Shown one piece after another: positions 38,154 to 48,404 of a stretch of 64,000 nt of DNA. The notes below the pieces were generated by a model that saw only the letters and a list, made by a program, of their open reading frames with translations, made no database searches and was not told the origin of the DNA. The DNA lies in the NCBI RefSeq assembly GCF_901764995.1, contig NZ_CABFKI010000005.1, positions 62,001-126,000 of the forward strand, written 5' to 3'. Position 1 is the first letter of the stretch. Each line of letters starts with the position of its first letter. The position numbers and the translations under genes were made by a program. Origin of the DNA: Actinobacillus porcinus. GTDB lineage: Bacteria > Pseudomonadota > Gammaproteobacteria > Enterobacterales > Pasteurellaceae.

Positions 38154-39467
38154 ATGTCTTTAGAAAAAACGTTTGAACTTTCAGCTCGTGGCTCGAATGT
38201 TCGACAAGAGATTATTGCAGGCTTAACCACGTTTTTAGCGATGGTTTATTCTGTGATTGTTGTGCCAAATATGCTTGGTGCGGCAGGTTTTCCTGCTGAG
38301 AGCGTATTTATTGCGACTTGTTTGGTGTCCGGTTTAGGATCGATTTTAATCGGTTTATGGGCGAATGCACCAATGGCGATTGGTTGTGCCATTTCATTGA
38401 CGGCATTTACCGCATTTAGCTTAGTGCTAGGTCAACAAGTGAGTATCCCTGTGGCATTAGGTGCCGTATTTTTAATGGGGTTAGTATTTACCGTAATTTC
38501 CGCGACAGGAATTCGTTCTTGGATTTTACGTAACCTTCCGGCAAGTATTGCGCATGGTGCAGGTATTGGGATTGGTTTATTTTTGCTTTTAATTGCAGCA
38601 AATGGTGTCGGTGCGGTTGTTGGCAACCAAGCAGGACTTCCGGTTAAATTCGGTGAATTTACGTCATTCCCTGTGATGATGTCGTTACTTGGATTAGCGG
38701 CAATTATTGGCTTAGAAAAATTGCAAGTAAAAGGTGCAATTTTATGGGTGATTATTGCAATTACTATTGTTGGTTTAATTTTTGATCCCAATGTGAAATT
38801 TGGTGGCGAAATTTTTAAAATGCCAACTTTCGGAGAGCAATCACTTTTCTTAGCATTGGATATTCAAGGTGCATTACAACCTGCGATTTTACCTGTGGTA
38901 TTCGCGCTTGTAATGACAGCGGTATTTGATGCAACAGGTACGATCCGTGCAGTTGCCGGACAGGCTAACCTATTAGATAAAGATGGGCAAATCATTAATG
39001 GTGGCAAAGCCTTAACATCTGACTCTGTGGGCAGTTTAATGTCTGGTGTCTTTGGTACGGCGCCGGCTGCTGTTTATATTGAATCTGCCGCAGGTACAGC
39101 TGCAGGTGGTAAGACCGGTATTACAGCGGTTGTGGTGGGGATTGGTTTCTTATTGATGCTATTTTTCCAACCTATTGCAAATTTAGTGCCTAATTATGCC
39201 ACTGCGCCGGCATTAATGTATGTTGGTTTACTCATGTTAAGCAATGTGAGCAAATTAGACTTTGCTGATTTTGTGGGTGCGATGAGTGGTTTAGTTTGCG
39301 CGGTATTTATTGTCTTGACTGCAAATATCGTTACAGGCATCATGCTTGGCTTTGCGGCACTTGTGATTGGTCGCATTGTTTCAGGTGATATCAAGAACTT
39401 AAACGTAGGAACGGTCTTAATTGCAATTGCATTAGTCGCTTTCTATGCTTTTGGGTGGGCAATTTAA
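38154..39467 (+). CDS. NCS2-family purine permease (AzgA-like)
   Basis: Proton symporter for adenine/hypoxanthine/guanine-type bases. The protein is 437 residues, predominantly hydrophobic (about 12-14 helices). Family motifs: N-terminal [30 protein letters not shown], the substrate-site region [17 protein letters not shown] and the second half [34 protein letters not shown]. The sequence places it in the AzgA/COG2252 group; exact substrate is inferred. The ATG at 38154 has an AAGGTG ribosome-binding site. Followed after 30 bases by a small lipoprotein gene. Confidence 0.9.
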   Translation: MSLEKTFELSARGSNVRQEIIAGLTTFLAMVYSVIVVPNMLGAAGFPAESVFIATCLVSGLGSILIGLWANAPMAIGCAISLTAFTAFSLVLGQQVSIPVALGAVFLMGLVFTVISATGIRSWILRNLPASIAHGAGIGIGLFLLLIAANGVGAVVGNQAGLPVKFGEFTSFPVMMSLLGLAAIIGLEKLQVKGAILWVIIAITIVGLIFDPNVKFGGEIFKMPTFGEQSLFLALDIQGALQPAILPVVFALVMTAVFDATGTIRAVAGQANLLDKDGQIINGGKALTSDSVGSLMSGVFGTAPAAVYIESAAGTAAGGKTGITAVVVGIGFLLMLFFQPIANLVPNYATAPALMYVGLLMLSNVSKLDFADFVGAMSGLVCAVFIVLTANIVTGIMLGFAALVIGRIVSGDIKNLNVGTVLIAIALVAFYAFGWAI

Positions 39468-39497
39468 TCTTTTTTAGTTATTAAGGACAGATTTATT

Positions 39498-39983
39498 ATG
39501 AATAAATTTATCAAATTCGTTGCTACATTAGTTTTAGCATTCGGTATTACAGCTTGTGGTGATGATCCAAAAGCAGATTACAATAAAATCTTAGAATGGA
39601 ATCAACAACAACAGCCTGTTCAACAAAAATTGTTAGGTGAATTCCAAGCGTCATTAGCACAAGTGAAAACACCTGAAGATGTTGATGTACTATTGAAAAA
39701 ATATGAAGATGGTGCAAAAGCGATTATCGACTCATTAGATAAAGTAGATGTGAAAAGCAAAGAAATCAAAGAGTTTAAAGATAAAAGCAAAGCATTGTTA
39801 GTGTTGTCTGCTGATGTGACCTTGAAATCTGTAAGAGCTTCAGTTAAACCATTAACGGAAGAAGAGAAAACAGCATTACAAGCGCAAGTGAGTGAATTAC
39901 AAACTTCTGCAAAAGCGTTAGCTGAGTTAGATAAAGTTTTAGTAGAAAAATACGGTAAAGCTGATCAGGCTGAGAAAAAATAA
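39498..39983 (+). CDS. Small lipoprotein, function unknown
   Basis: 161 residues. Lipoprotein signal with lipobox ITAC (Cys20 likely lipidated), then a highly charged, helix-forming mature part (repeated Lys/Glu/Asp, VDVKSKEIKEFKDKSKALL) with no aromatic core; possibly an elongated helical bundle. I do not recognise the family beyond Pasteurellaceae lipoproteins. It starts 30 bases after the purine permease with a good ribosome-binding site (AAGGAC) and probably shares its mRNA, ending at the terminator at 40024. Confidence 0.75.
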   Translation: MNKFIKFVATLVLAFGITACGDDPKADYNKILEWNQQQQPVQQKLLGEFQASLAQVKTPEDVDVLLKKYEDGAKAIIDSLDKVDVKSKEIKEFKDKSKALLVLSADVTLKSVRASVKPLTEEEKTALQAQVSELQTSAKALAELDKVLVEKYGKADQAEKK

Positions 39984-40023
39984 TCTTGAAAGAAAATTTT
40001 ATTTTTTAACGTATTAGGTTTGG

Positions 40024-40062
40024 GGACTCAGTTCTGTGTTTATGGAACTTAGTCCTTTTTTT
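40024..40062 (+). terminator. Terminator after the 39498 lipoprotein gene
   Basis: GGACTcaGTTC (40024-40034) pairs with GAACttAGTCC (40045-40055), then seven T. It faces the convergent UmuD-like gene. Confidence 0.85.
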
Positions 40063-40066
40063 ACAG

Positions 40067-40528
40067 TTAAGCCGCGAATTTCATCAAATGACGAGTACGC
40101 GGTTTTATTTGGTGAATGGTGTTGGTGACGGTGCCAATGATATTTAATTTAGCAATATCGTCGGTTTTAATATTCGTGGCTTTAGAGCTGAGCGCAAAGA
40201 GAACAAATTCCCCATTGCTGTGAACAACAAATTCATAAATTTCCATTCGGTGATTTTGTTCAATGACGATTAAATCACCTTCATGTAATTCATCCTGTTT
40301 TTCAACCACAAGCATATCGCCTTGTTCAATACCCCAAGCAATCATATCGGGATTGGTTACGCGAATAAAACAGGTTTGTTGAGGATGTTTAATACAGTAT
40401 AAATTGAGATCTAATTTACGACTATAGGATATTGATGCATTTCCACCATCCACCATATCATCAAAAAATGGAAGCGGGTTGTATGAGAAATCATTAGCAA
40501 TCATAGAGTTAGTTTTTGTATAGTGCAT
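40067..40528 (-). CDS. UmuD-like S24-fold protein lacking the catalytic dyad
   Basis: 153 residues. The alignment with E. coli UmuD is clear around LDLNLYCIKHPQQTCFIRV and GIEQGDMLVVEKQ...HEGDLIVI. The nucleophile motif GDSM is NPDM here (Ser replaced by Asp), and the catalytic Lys in TVKKL is absent (MEIYEF/FVLFA). Self-cleavage is therefore not expected. No umuC follows. The start at 40528 has a TAGGAG ribosome-binding site. Two LexA-like boxes lie upstream. It may act as a non-cleavable UmuD mimic, a polymerase modulator or a phage-type regulator; this is inference. Confidence 0.75.
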   Translation of the reverse strand: MHYTKTNSMIANDFSYNPLPFFDDMVDGGNASISYSRKLDLNLYCIKHPQQTCFIRVTNPDMIAWGIEQGDMLVVEKQDELHEGDLIVIEQNHRMEIYEFVVHSNGEFVLFALSSKATNIKTDDIAKLNIIGTVTNTIHQIKPRTRHLMKFAA

Positions 40529-40586
40529 AATTAGCTCCTATTCATCTCCGTATAAATACCGTAAAACAACTATTTATTAAATCAGC

Positions 40587-40628
40587 TTGTTTATTTGAAC
40601 AGGTGTATAATACTGTATTTAAAAATAG
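40587..40628 (-). promoter_or_regulatory. Two LexA-like boxes upstream of the UmuD-like gene
   Basis: TTGTTTATTTGAACAG (40587-40602) and CTGTATTTAAAAATAG (40613-40628) each match the CTGT-N8-ACAG consensus at seven of eight defined positions and are AT-rich inside. They lie 60-100 bases upstream of the start at 40528, overlapping where its promoter should be. Confidence 0.55.
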
Positions 40629-40767
40629 TTAGTCAACGTTTTTTTCAATCTTTTTTTAGATATTTTCTTTTCATGACAATAAATTTGTAATTTTCAGTTT
40701 CTTTTATGTGAATTTTAGGCTATCTTTAAGTCTCCGTTGGATCTCATGATCCTTGTGTTTAACCAGC

Positions 40768-40783
40768 AAGCAAACGCTTGCGT
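40768..40783 (+). promoter_or_regulatory. PurR-like operator upstream of sstT
   Basis: AAGCAAACGCTTGCGT matches the PurR palindrome ACGCAAACGTTTGCGT at 14 of 16 positions, centred about 27 bases before the sstT ATG. The same bases can form a small hairpin (GCAAGC/GCTTGC). A related box occurs upstream of cvpA-purF. Confidence 0.55.
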
Positions 40784-40801
40784 AACTTATGTGATTTAAT
40801 T

Positions 40802-42046
40802 ATGGCTAGTTCACGTTTTATTTCTCTTTTCTTCCACGGCAGTTTAGTGAAACGTATTGTCGTGGGTTTAATTCTCGGTGTGATTGCAGCATTGATCAGC
40901 CCTGATTTAGAGCCGGTTTTCGGCTTTAATTTAGCTGAAAAAGTAGGGCTTCTAGGCGCGTTATTTGTTAAAGGTTTGCGTGCGGTTGCACCAATTTTAA
41001 TTTTTGTGCTTGTGATTGCGGCGATTGCGAATAAAAAAGTTGGCTCGAAAAGCAATATGAAAGATATCGTTGTACTTTACGTTATTGGTACTTTTGGTGC
41101 GTCAGTTATTGCTGTATTGGCAAGCTTCCTATTCCCAATGTACATTCCATTATCAACAGCAGCAGATTCTCTTTCGCCTCCAGGAAGTGTGACAGAAGTT
41201 TTTGCGGTGGTAATTTCTAATATTTTCGCCAATCCAGTTGAAGCTATCGCAACAAGTAACTTTATCGGTATCTTAGCTTGGGCAATTGCTCTAGGTCTTG
41301 CTTTGCGCCACGCTGCAGATACGACCAAAAATGCATTTAATGATTTTGCCGAAGCGGTATCAAAAATTGTTCACTTAGTGATTAGTCTTGCGCCATTTGG
41401 TATTTTTGGTTTAGTCGCGGCAACGTTAGCGGATAAAGGATTAAAAGCACTTTTAGATTATGGTCATTTATTACTGGTTTTATTAGGTGCAATGTTCTTT
41501 GTGGCATTTGTTGTCAACCCAATTATTGTTTATTGGAAAATTCGCCGTAATCCGTATCCGTTAGTGTGGAAATGTGTGAGTGTCAGTGGTTTAACGGCAT
41601 TCTTCACACGTAGCTCGGCGGCAAATATTCCAGTTAATATTGATTTAGCAGAAGAATTAGGTTTGGATGAAGAAACTTATTCTGTTTCAATTCCATTAGG
41701 GGCGACCATTAATATGGCGGGTGCGGCGATTACAATTACTGTATTGACTTTAGCGGCAGTACAAACCCTAGGTATTCCGGTATCTATTCCAACCGCTATT
41801 TTATTAAGCGTTGTTTCTGCTGTTTGTGCTTGCGGTGCTTCTGGGGTGGCTGGTGGCTCACTGTTATTGATTCCGTTAGCTTGTAGCTTATTTGGTATCA
41901 ATGGTGATGTTGCGGCACAAGTGATAGCAGTGGGTTTTGTTATTGGTGTATTGCAAGATTCAACGGAAACTGCCTTGAACTCATCAACTGACGTATTATT
42001 TACTGCGGCAGTTTGTATGGCGGAAGAGCGTAAAAATAACGCCTAA
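40802..42046 (+). CDS. sstT: Serine/threonine:Na+ symporter SstT
   Basis: Imports serine and threonine with sodium. The protein is 414 residues from the ATG at 40802 ([19 protein letters not shown]); the frame opens eight codons earlier. DAACS (glutamate-transporter fold) motifs are present: [11 protein letters not shown], the [20 protein letters not shown] hairpin/TM7 region and [21 protein letters not shown]. The ribosome-binding site is weak. A PurR-like operator sits just upstream, which would tie serine uptake, a glycine and one-carbon source, to purine demand. Confidence 0.95.
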   Translation: MASSRFISLFFHGSLVKRIVVGLILGVIAALISPDLEPVFGFNLAEKVGLLGALFVKGLRAVAPILIFVLVIAAIANKKVGSKSNMKDIVVLYVIGTFGASVIAVLASFLFPMYIPLSTAADSLSPPGSVTEVFAVVISNIFANPVEAIATSNFIGILAWAIALGLALRHAADTTKNAFNDFAEAVSKIVHLVISLAPFGIFGLVAATLADKGLKALLDYGHLLLVLLGAMFFVAFVVNPIIVYWKIRRNPYPLVWKCVSVSGLTAFFTRSSAANIPVNIDLAEELGLDEETYSVSIPLGATINMAGAAITITVLTLAAVQTLGIPVSIPTAILLSVVSAVCACGASGVAGGSLLLIPLACSLFGINGDVAAQVIAVGFVIGVLQDSTETALNSSTDVLFTAAVCMAEERKNNA

Positions 42047-42056
42047 TTGATTGGTT

Positions 42057-42095
42057 AAAAAAGCGGCTTCAGTTTTCACTGTGGTCGCTTTTTTG
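42057..42095 (+). terminator. sstT terminator
   Basis: AAAAAAGCG at 42057-42065 pairs with CGCTTTTTT at 42086-42094, with an inner CAGT/ACTG stem; T run at the 3' side. Ten bases after the stop. Confidence 0.8.
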
Positions 42096-42128
42096 TTTCT
42101 TCAATTTTGAGTAAAACAGGATATGTTT

Positions 42129-43574
42129 ATGTTATATATTGAAAACGCACAATTTAAATTACATCAAAATCGCTTCTTAAATTTACCGCACTTTATCATT
42201 CAGCCGAAAGATTATTGGGTCGTAATTGGTAGTAATGGGAGTGGTAAAACCGCTTTTTCTTTGGCATTAAAAGGCAATCTTCCTGTTTATTCAGGCGAAT
42301 ATCAAAATCAGTTTTATCGTATCAGTTTGCTTTCCTTTGAACAGCAACAACGCTTTTTAGAACAAACCTTTAAAGATCGCAATAATGATATGGTTAGCCC
42401 CGATGATTTCGGTAAAACAGCGCGACAGGTCATTCTAAATGGGGCAGAAAACCATGCGCTTTGTAAAGCGTATGCAGAATATTTGCATATCACCCCATTA
42501 CTCGATCGTCCATTTATGCAACTTTCTACAGGAGAGAGTCGCAAAGTATTATTGGCTCAAGCTTTGGTAAATGAACCTGATTTATTGATTTTAGACGAAC
42601 CTTTTGAAGGCTTGGATCATCAATCTGTACAGGATTGGACAGCCTTGCTTCATCAACTGAGAGAAAAAATGGCATTGGTGTTAATTGTCAATCGCTTTGG
42701 CGACATTCCAAGTGGGGCGGAAAATATTGCGATTTTGGATAATCTCGAATTAATTTTACAAGGTGAACGTCAACAGATTGAACAACAGAGTATTTTTCAG
42801 CAGCTACAATATGCAGAAACGGCGTTGGATGTGGCATTGCCTGAGAGTGCGATGCCGAGAATAAAACTACCTGAAAATCAACCGCACTTTGAGTTGCAAA
42901 ATGTCAAAATTCAATATGGCGATAAATGTATTCTCAATAACCTTTCTTGGCGCGTGGAACCGAAGCAACATTGGTGGATTAAAGGCCCTAATGGCGCAGG
43001 AAAATCCACCTTGTTATCATTAATTACAGGCGATCATCCGCAAGCCTTTAGCAATCATGTGATCCTGTTTGGGCAACAGCGTGGCAGTGGTGAAACCATT
43101 TGGGAGATTAAAGCCAAAATAGGTTATGTCAGTAGCCAACTGCATATGGATTATCGTGTAAATAGTTCCGCATTAGATGTGGTTCTTTCCGGTTTTTTTG
43201 ACAGCATTGGTGTTTATCAGCAAGTGCCTGATGCTTTGCATATTAAAGCGATGCAATGGCTTTCGCGGTTGAATTTGACCGCACTTGCGAAAAAGCCATT
43301 TCGTTCTTTATCATGGGGGCAGCAGCGATTGTTGTTAATTGCGAGAGCGATGGTTAAACATCCGCCTGTGTTGATTTTAGATGAGCCATTGCAAGGATTG
43401 GATGGCTTAAACCGTAAGTTAGTTAAGAATTTTATTGATCAACTTGTTATCAATAGTGAAACACAGTTACTCTTTGTTTCTCACCAAGATCAGGATGCGC
43501 CAAGTTGTATTACGCATGTATTTGAATTTGTTCCTGAAAAGGATGGTTATAAATATGTACAAAGTGCGGTGTAA
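42129..43574 (+). CDS. modF: Duplicated ABC ATPase ModF
   Basis: 481 residues from the ATG at 42129 (MLYIENAQFKLHQNRF), which is eight bases after AGGAT; an ATG two codons earlier is too close to that site. Two ATPase domains: first with Walker A GSNGSGKTA, signature LSTGESRKV and Walker B LLILDEPFEGLD; second with GPNGAGKST, LSWGQQRLL and VLILDEPLQGLD. There is no membrane domain. Homologous to E. coli ModF (once called a photorepair protein); the role is unclear, with a molybdate link suggested only by family context. No mod operon is present here. Confidence 0.88.
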   Translation: MLYIENAQFKLHQNRFLNLPHFIIQPKDYWVVIGSNGSGKTAFSLALKGNLPVYSGEYQNQFYRISLLSFEQQQRFLEQTFKDRNNDMVSPDDFGKTARQVILNGAENHALCKAYAEYLHITPLLDRPFMQLSTGESRKVLLAQALVNEPDLLILDEPFEGLDHQSVQDWTALLHQLREKMALVLIVNRFGDIPSGAENIAILDNLELILQGERQQIEQQSIFQQLQYAETALDVALPESAMPRIKLPENQPHFELQNVKIQYGDKCILNNLSWRVEPKQHWWIKGPNGAGKSTLLSLITGDHPQAFSNHVILFGQQRGSGETIWEIKAKIGYVSSQLHMDYRVNSSALDVVLSGFFDSIGVYQQVPDALHIKAMQWLSRLNLTALAKKPFRSLSWGQQRLLLIARAMVKHPPVLILDEPLQGLDGLNRKLVKNFIDQLVINSETQLLFVSHQDQDAPSCITHVFEFVPEKDGYKYVQSAV

Positions 43575-43622
43575 TTTGTTATAGTTTTTACGTCAATTTA
43601 ACAATTCAGTAAGGAGTCTGAA

Positions 43623-44534
43623 ATGGAAGAACTTCCAATTGCAACGATTGTATTTATTGTGCTTGTGGTCTTTGTGCTTTATTCCACAGTAAAAGCCGTG
43701 CCGCAAGGGTATCATTGGACTATTGAACGTTTTGGGCGTTATACCAAAACCTTAACCCCGGGGTTAAATTTTGTGGTGCCATTTGTGGATCGTGTTGGGC
43801 GTAAGATCAATATGATGGAACAGGTGTTAGATATTCCATCGCAAGAAGTGATTTCAAAGGATAATGCGAACGTGTCGATTGACGCGGTGTGTTTCGTGCA
43901 AGTAATTGATGCGCGTAGCGCGGCTTATGAAGTGAATCACCTTGAGCAAGCCATTATCAACCTTGTTATGACGAATATTCGTACAGTGTTAGGGGGAATG
44001 GAATTAGACGAAATGCTATCACAACGAGACAGCATTAACGGTCGTTTACTTTCTATTGTGGATGAAGCCACCAATCCTTGGGGGATTAAAGTCACGCGTA
44101 TTGAAATCCGCGATGTGCGTCCACCACGTGAATTAAGCGAAGCGATGAACGCACAAATGAAAGCGGAACGTAATAAACGCGCCGAAATTTTGGAAGCGGA
44201 AGGGGTTCGCCAAGCGCAAATTTTACGCGCGGAAGGGGAAAAACAATCGCGCATTTTAAAAGCCGAAGGGGAAAAACAAGAAGCCATTTTGCAAGCGGAA
44301 GCCCGTGAACGTGCAGCAGAAGCGGAAGCTAAAGCGACCCAAATGGTATCTGACGCCATTGCGAATGGTGATACCAAAGCCATTAATTACTTTATTGCAC
44401 AAAAATATACAGAAGCATTAAAAGAAATTGGTGGTTCGGAGAATAGTAAAGTGGTGCTAATGCCGCTTGAAGCGAGCAATTTAATGGGCTCCGTGGCGGG
44501 CATTGCAGAGCTGTTGAAAGGCGATAAAAAATAA
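43623..44534 (+). CDS. qmcA: SPFH/stomatin-family membrane protein QmcA
   Basis: 303 residues. N-terminal membrane anchor (about 5-24), prohibitin/Band 7 domain starting [31 protein letters not shown], then a long coiled coil of Ala/Glu/Arg repeats (about 175-240, [19 protein letters not shown]) and a short C-terminal segment. Such proteins form ring-shaped membrane microdomain scaffolds and associate with NfeD partners. The nfeD-type gene begins nine bases after the stop, and AAGGAG precedes the start. Confidence 0.93.
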   Translation: MEELPIATIVFIVLVVFVLYSTVKAVPQGYHWTIERFGRYTKTLTPGLNFVVPFVDRVGRKINMMEQVLDIPSQEVISKDNANVSIDAVCFVQVIDARSAAYEVNHLEQAIINLVMTNIRTVLGGMELDEMLSQRDSINGRLLSIVDEATNPWGIKVTRIEIRDVRPPRELSEAMNAQMKAERNKRAEILEAEGVRQAQILRAEGEKQSRILKAEGEKQEAILQAEARERAAEAEAKATQMVSDAIANGDTKAINYFIAQKYTEALKEIGGSENSKVVLMPLEASNLMGSVAGIAELLKGDKK

Positions 44535-44543
44535 GGATTGTTT

Positions 44544-45005
44544 ATGGACATGTTTTCTGCACAATGGTTTTCCACGTGGACAGAATGGCATTGGTTGATT
44601 TTAGGCTTTCTATTGCTGATTGCTGAAATTGTTGTCCCAGGGATTTTCCTTCTTTGGTGGGGACTTGCCGCTATTGTGGTGGCTGGGCTGATGGCATTAG
44701 TTCCCGCCTTGTCGTTAACAACCTTAGGTGTGCTTTACGCGGTTTTAGCCACGATTTTAAGTGTGATTTGGTGGAAATACCAACACAGCCGAGATAAAGC
44801 GGATGATCAACAATCTGTGCTAAATCAACGGGATCATGCGTTAATCGGTGCAAAAGGTGTGGTTGAAGAAATGGCGGCAAACGGTATCGGACGTGGACGC
44901 TTTGGCGACACTACGTGGCGTATTCAAGGCGAAGATTTACAGGTCGGTGATCGCGTAGAAGTAAAACACGTACAAGGCATTACGTTGACGGTAGATAAGT
45001 TTTAA
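44544..45005 (+). CDS. NfeD-family membrane protein (YbbJ-like)
   Basis: 153 residues from the ATG at 44544 (AAGGA ribosome-binding site); a TTG six bases earlier opens the frame. Three hydrophobic segments (about 15-35, 38-58 and 60-75) are followed by a soluble OB-fold domain (about 95-150, GAKGVVEEMAANGIGRGRFGDTTWRI). Partner of the SPFH protein encoded immediately upstream; the qmcA-ybbJ pair is conserved in gammaproteobacteria. Confidence 0.9.
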   Translation: MDMFSAQWFSTWTEWHWLILGFLLLIAEIVVPGIFLLWWGLAAIVVAGLMALVPALSLTTLGVLYAVLATILSVIWWKYQHSRDKADDQQSVLNQRDHALIGAKGVVEEMAANGIGRGRFGDTTWRIQGEDLQVGDRVEVKHVQGITLTVDKF

Positions 45006-45085
45006 TATATTGAACATACTTTTTCTATGAGATGCGCTTTGATGTTGTTCAATGCTCATCTCATTAAATTTTTTAGGAATCCTTT

Positions 45086-45667
45086 ATGAAAAATCATTTA
45101 ATTATTTTTGCCCATCCCAACCCTACGAGTTTTACTTCCGCGATGGTAGAGCGCGTTGTCGCGGCAAGCCGGCAAGTTGGGGCGAAAGTGGTGATTCGAG
45201 ATCTTTACGCGATGAATTTCAACCCGGTGTTAAGCGCGGTGGAAATGAACGGTGAATTGTCCTCTGAAATCTTGCAGGAGCAGCAATATATTCGTGACGC
45301 CGATTTTATCACTTTGATTTATCCTTTATGGTGGATGGGCTTTCCGGCGATTTTAAAGGGCTATCTTGATCGCGTGTTAAGTCATGGATTTGCTTATAAA
45401 ACGGATGCAAAGGGTTCGGTGGGATTGCTTCAAAGCAAAAAAATTCAGCAATTTATTAATATGGGCAGCAATGAAGCCGAATATCAAGCCAATGGTTATG
45501 CCAAAGCCTTAGATATTTGTTTGGTTAATGGTTTGTTTAATTTTTGCGGCATTACAGAGATTGAACATCGTTTATTCGGTCGCTTATATGGTATTACTGA
45601 TGCAGAACGTCAAGCTATGTTGGATGATGTGGCGGAAAAAACGGTGAAAAATTTGACCGCGGTTTAG
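45086..45667 (+). CDS. NAD(P)H:quinone-type flavodoxin-fold oxidoreductase
   Basis: 193 residues. Flavodoxin-like fold of the NQO1/KefF/MdaB group: FMN/FAD-binding start IIFAHPNPTSFTSAM, the loop YPLWWMGFPAILKGYLDRVL typical of this family, and FCGI near the dimer/active region. It likely reduces quinones or other electrophiles with NAD(P)H as a detoxifying enzyme. It sits alone between nfeD and pepA, with an AGGAAT ribosome-binding site. Substrate cannot be deduced. Confidence 0.85.
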   Translation: MKNHLIIFAHPNPTSFTSAMVERVVAASRQVGAKVVIRDLYAMNFNPVLSAVEMNGELSSEILQEQQYIRDADFITLIYPLWWMGFPAILKGYLDRVLSHGFAYKTDAKGSVGLLQSKKIQQFINMGSNEAEYQANGYAKALDICLVNGLFNFCGITEIEHRLFGRLYGITDAERQAMLDDVAEKTVKNLTAV

Positions 45668-45710
45668 GGCGAATTAAAGGGCAAGATGACTTGCCCTTTT
45701 TTGTGCCGCT

Positions 45711-47165
45711 TTATTGGCATTGATTCATTAAGAATTGCGTCAATAACCCCACCGGTCGTCCTGTTGCGCCTTTATTGGCACCTTGTAACCACGCTGTTCC
45801 GGCAATATCTAAATGCGCCCAAGGGTATTTTTTCGTGAAGTTCGATAAAAATGCCCCTGCCGTAATCGCGCCGCCCCAGCGTCCGCCAATATTGGCAAGA
45901 TCCGCAAACGGTGATTTAAGCTGTTCTTGATATTCTTCGCTTAACGGTAAACGCCAAGCTTTATCTTGGGTTTGTTGTGATGCGTTGAATAAGGCTTCAG
46001 CGAGCGTATCATCGGTGGACACTAAGCCGCTATTGTGTTGACCTAAGGCGACCACACAAGCCCCCGTTAAGGTAGCGACATCAATCACACATTCAGGTTC
46101 AAAGCGTTCCACATAGGTTAAGGTATCGCATAAAACCAAACGCCCTTCCGCATCGGTATTTAACACTTCAACGGTTAGCCCATTCATGGTGGTCAAAATA
46201 TCCCCCGGACGGTAAGCATTGCCATCAGGCAAGTTTTCGCAGCCGGCCAATACGCCAATGACATTTAATGGCAACTGTAATTCCACGAGAGCATTCATCA
46301 CCCCATAAACCGATGCTGCGCCGCACATATCGTATTTCATCTCATCCATTTCCGCCGCAGGTTTGAGAGAAATACCGCCCGCATCAAAAGTTAAGCCTTT
46401 GCCCACCAACACAATAGGTTTGGCGTTAGGATTTGGGTGATTACGATATTCCATAATGGCAAGTTGAGCTTCATTTTTAGCACCTTGCGACACACCCAAG
46501 TAAGCATTCATCCCCAATTCCGCCATTTCTTTTTCACCTAACACCGTTGTTTTAACAAGTGCGGTGCGTTTTTCTAAGGTTTCGGCTTGGTCGGCTAAAT
46601 ATTTCGGATTGCACACATTCGGCGGACAATTTGCTACATCACGAGCCAATTTTACCCCTAATGCTACGGCGCAAGCCTGTTGGATAGCGCGTTGTACTTC
46701 TTCGGTTTCGATGGCAAAAAATACGTTTTCTAAGGCGAAAGTCTCCGCTTTTTGGCTTTTAAATTGATCAAACACGTAACTTTCCGCTTCCAAGGTTTCA
46801 ATGGCAAAACGCACATTCCAATAGAGATCGCGTCCCTTAATTTTTACATCTGTTAACCCATTGAATAAGTTTTTCGCGGACGTTGCTTTGGTTGCTTGGA
46901 AGGCTTTTTGTACCATTTGTTTGAATTGGCGTTCAGTGATTTCTTGCGGTTTACCTGCGCCCACTAAGAAAATGCGTTGTGAACCTTGACGCAAGAGTGA
47001 GGTTTCACCGATTTTCCCTGAAATTTCACCGCACTTAATCAGTGCGCTAATTTCGCCTTGCGTATCAAATTGTTGCGCGGTTTCTGATAAAACACCGTCT
47101 TCAAAAATGGCAACCCATACCGCATCAGCAGTATGAAGTGCGGTTAAATTTGCTGAATATTTCAT
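45711..47165 (-). CDS. pepA: Leucyl aminopeptidase (M17)
   Basis: Dizinc exopeptidase removing N-terminal residues. The protein is 484 residues. The C-terminal catalytic domain has [25 protein letters not shown] and the M17 signature NTDAEGRL with DTLTYVE. In E. coli PepA also binds DNA in Xer recombination and carAB control; whether this protein does is unknown. Divergent from lptF, with 132 bases between the starts, the arrangement conserved in gammaproteobacteria. GTAGGAAAC ribosome-binding region. Confidence 0.94.
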   Translation of the reverse strand: MKYSANLTALHTADAVWVAIFEDGVLSETAQQFDTQGEISALIKCGEISGKIGETSLLRQGSQRIFLVGAGKPQEITERQFKQMVQKAFQATKATSAKNLFNGLTDVKIKGRDLYWNVRFAIETLEAESYVFDQFKSQKAETFALENVFFAIETEEVQRAIQQACAVALGVKLARDVANCPPNVCNPKYLADQAETLEKRTALVKTTVLGEKEMAELGMNAYLGVSQGAKNEAQLAIMEYRNHPNPNAKPIVLVGKGLTFDAGGISLKPAAEMDEMKYDMCGAASVYGVMNALVELQLPLNVIGVLAGCENLPDGNAYRPGDILTTMNGLTVEVLNTDAEGRLVLCDTLTYVERFEPECVIDVATLTGACVVALGQHNSGLVSTDDTLAEALFNASQQTQDKAWRLPLSEEYQEQLKSPFADLANIGGRWGGAITAGAFLSNFTKKYPWAHLDIAGTAWLQGANKGATGRPVGLLTQFLMNQCQ

Positions 47166-47297
47166 GTTGTTTCCTACTATTTTTACATTTGAAAATAAGC
47201 TATTATAAGCGGCTAAATTTGACTGAACTTCATCGCTTATGAAGCGGTCATAAAATGAATGAAATTGAATTAAATTGCAAGCGGAAAAAGAGATAAC

Positions 47298-48395
47298 GTG
47301 ATTTTAACCAAGTATTTAACCAAAGAAGTGCTCAAAACACAGATCGCTATTTTATTTATTTTATTGCTGATTTTCTTTTGTCAGCAACTTGTACGCGTGT
47401 TGGGTTCGGCGGCAAGTGGCAATGTGCCCGCGGATTTGGTCATGTCATTATTAGGACTTGGTATGCCTACGATGGCGCAATTGATGTTGCCATTGTGTTT
47501 GTTTATTGCACTGTTGCTCACCTTAGGTCGCTTATATGCAGAAAGCGAAATCACGGTGATGCGCGCCTGTGGGGTAGGTTCTCGTATTTTGGTGAAAGTT
47601 GCCCTAATGCTTTCATTCTTTACAGGGGCATTGGCGGCTTATAATGCCTTTTGGCTCTCGCCTTGGGCGATTAAAAAACAAGCTGAAATCATTGATGATG
47701 CCAAAGCTAATCCTAAAATGTCCGCGCTTTCAGCGGGTCAATTTATGACATCAAATAACAATGACTTTGTTTTATTTATCAACCATATCGAAAATAATCA
47801 AATTAAAGATATCTATTTGTTTCAAACCAAAGAAAAAGCCAATTCAAAACCTTCTGTGATTACAGCGGAAAAAGGTGAATTAAAATCGTTGCCGAACGGG
47901 GATCAAATTTTAAATCTACAAAATAGCCAGCGCGTGGAAGGTTCGGTGGCATTGCCGGATTTTCGTATTACGCATTTTGAAGAATATCAAGCTTACTTAG
48001 GCTATCAAGCCACAAATAATGAAAATTCAGAAGCAGAAACCTTAACGTTTAACGAGCTGTTAAAGGGAGATACGCCGGCGATGAAAGCAGAGTTTCATTG
48101 GCGTATTGTGTTGGTGATTGCCGTGCCATTAATGGCGTTAATTGCCGTCCCATTAAGCCGAGTTAATCCACGCCAAGGTCGTTTTGCCAAGATGTTACCG
48201 GCATTAATGTTATATCTCATTTATTTTCTCGCTCAAAGTTCATTAAAATCAGCGGGTGGAGCTGATAAATTAGATGCAAGTATTTTTATGCCATTAGTCA
48301 GCATTTTATTTTTGATGATTGGGATTATCTTAAACAGCTGGGAAAGTGCGTTTATGTATAAAATTCGCAATTTGTTTCGCCGCAAAGTAGCATAA
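47298..48395 (+). CDS. lptF: LPS export permease LptF
   Basis: Inner-membrane subunit of the LptB2FG extractor, which passes LPS to LptC. The protein is 365 residues from a GTG at 47298 preceded by AAAAAGAGAT, giving (M)[19 protein letters not shown]. Six helices with a large periplasmic jellyroll loop (about 125-270) and the conserved coupling-helix region [22 protein letters not shown]. Nine bases upstream of lptG; divergent from pepA. Confidence 0.95.
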   Translation: MILTKYLTKEVLKTQIAILFILLLIFFCQQLVRVLGSAASGNVPADLVMSLLGLGMPTMAQLMLPLCLFIALLLTLGRLYAESEITVMRACGVGSRILVKVALMLSFFTGALAAYNAFWLSPWAIKKQAEIIDDAKANPKMSALSAGQFMTSNNNDFVLFINHIENNQIKDIYLFQTKEKANSKPSVITAEKGELKSLPNGDQILNLQNSQRVEGSVALPDFRITHFEEYQAYLGYQATNNENSEAETLTFNELLKGDTPAMKAEFHWRIVLVIAVPLMALIAVPLSRVNPRQGRFAKMLPALMLYLIYFLAQSSLKSAGGADKLDASIFMPLVSILFLMIGIILNSWESAFMYKIRNLFRRKVA

Positions 48396-48404
48396 GGATA
48401 ACAA

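Noticed and set aside
40700-40800. Possible riboswitch before sstT
   Set aside because: Only a six-base stem is present and it coincides with a PurR-type palindrome; no conserved riboswitch core was seen.
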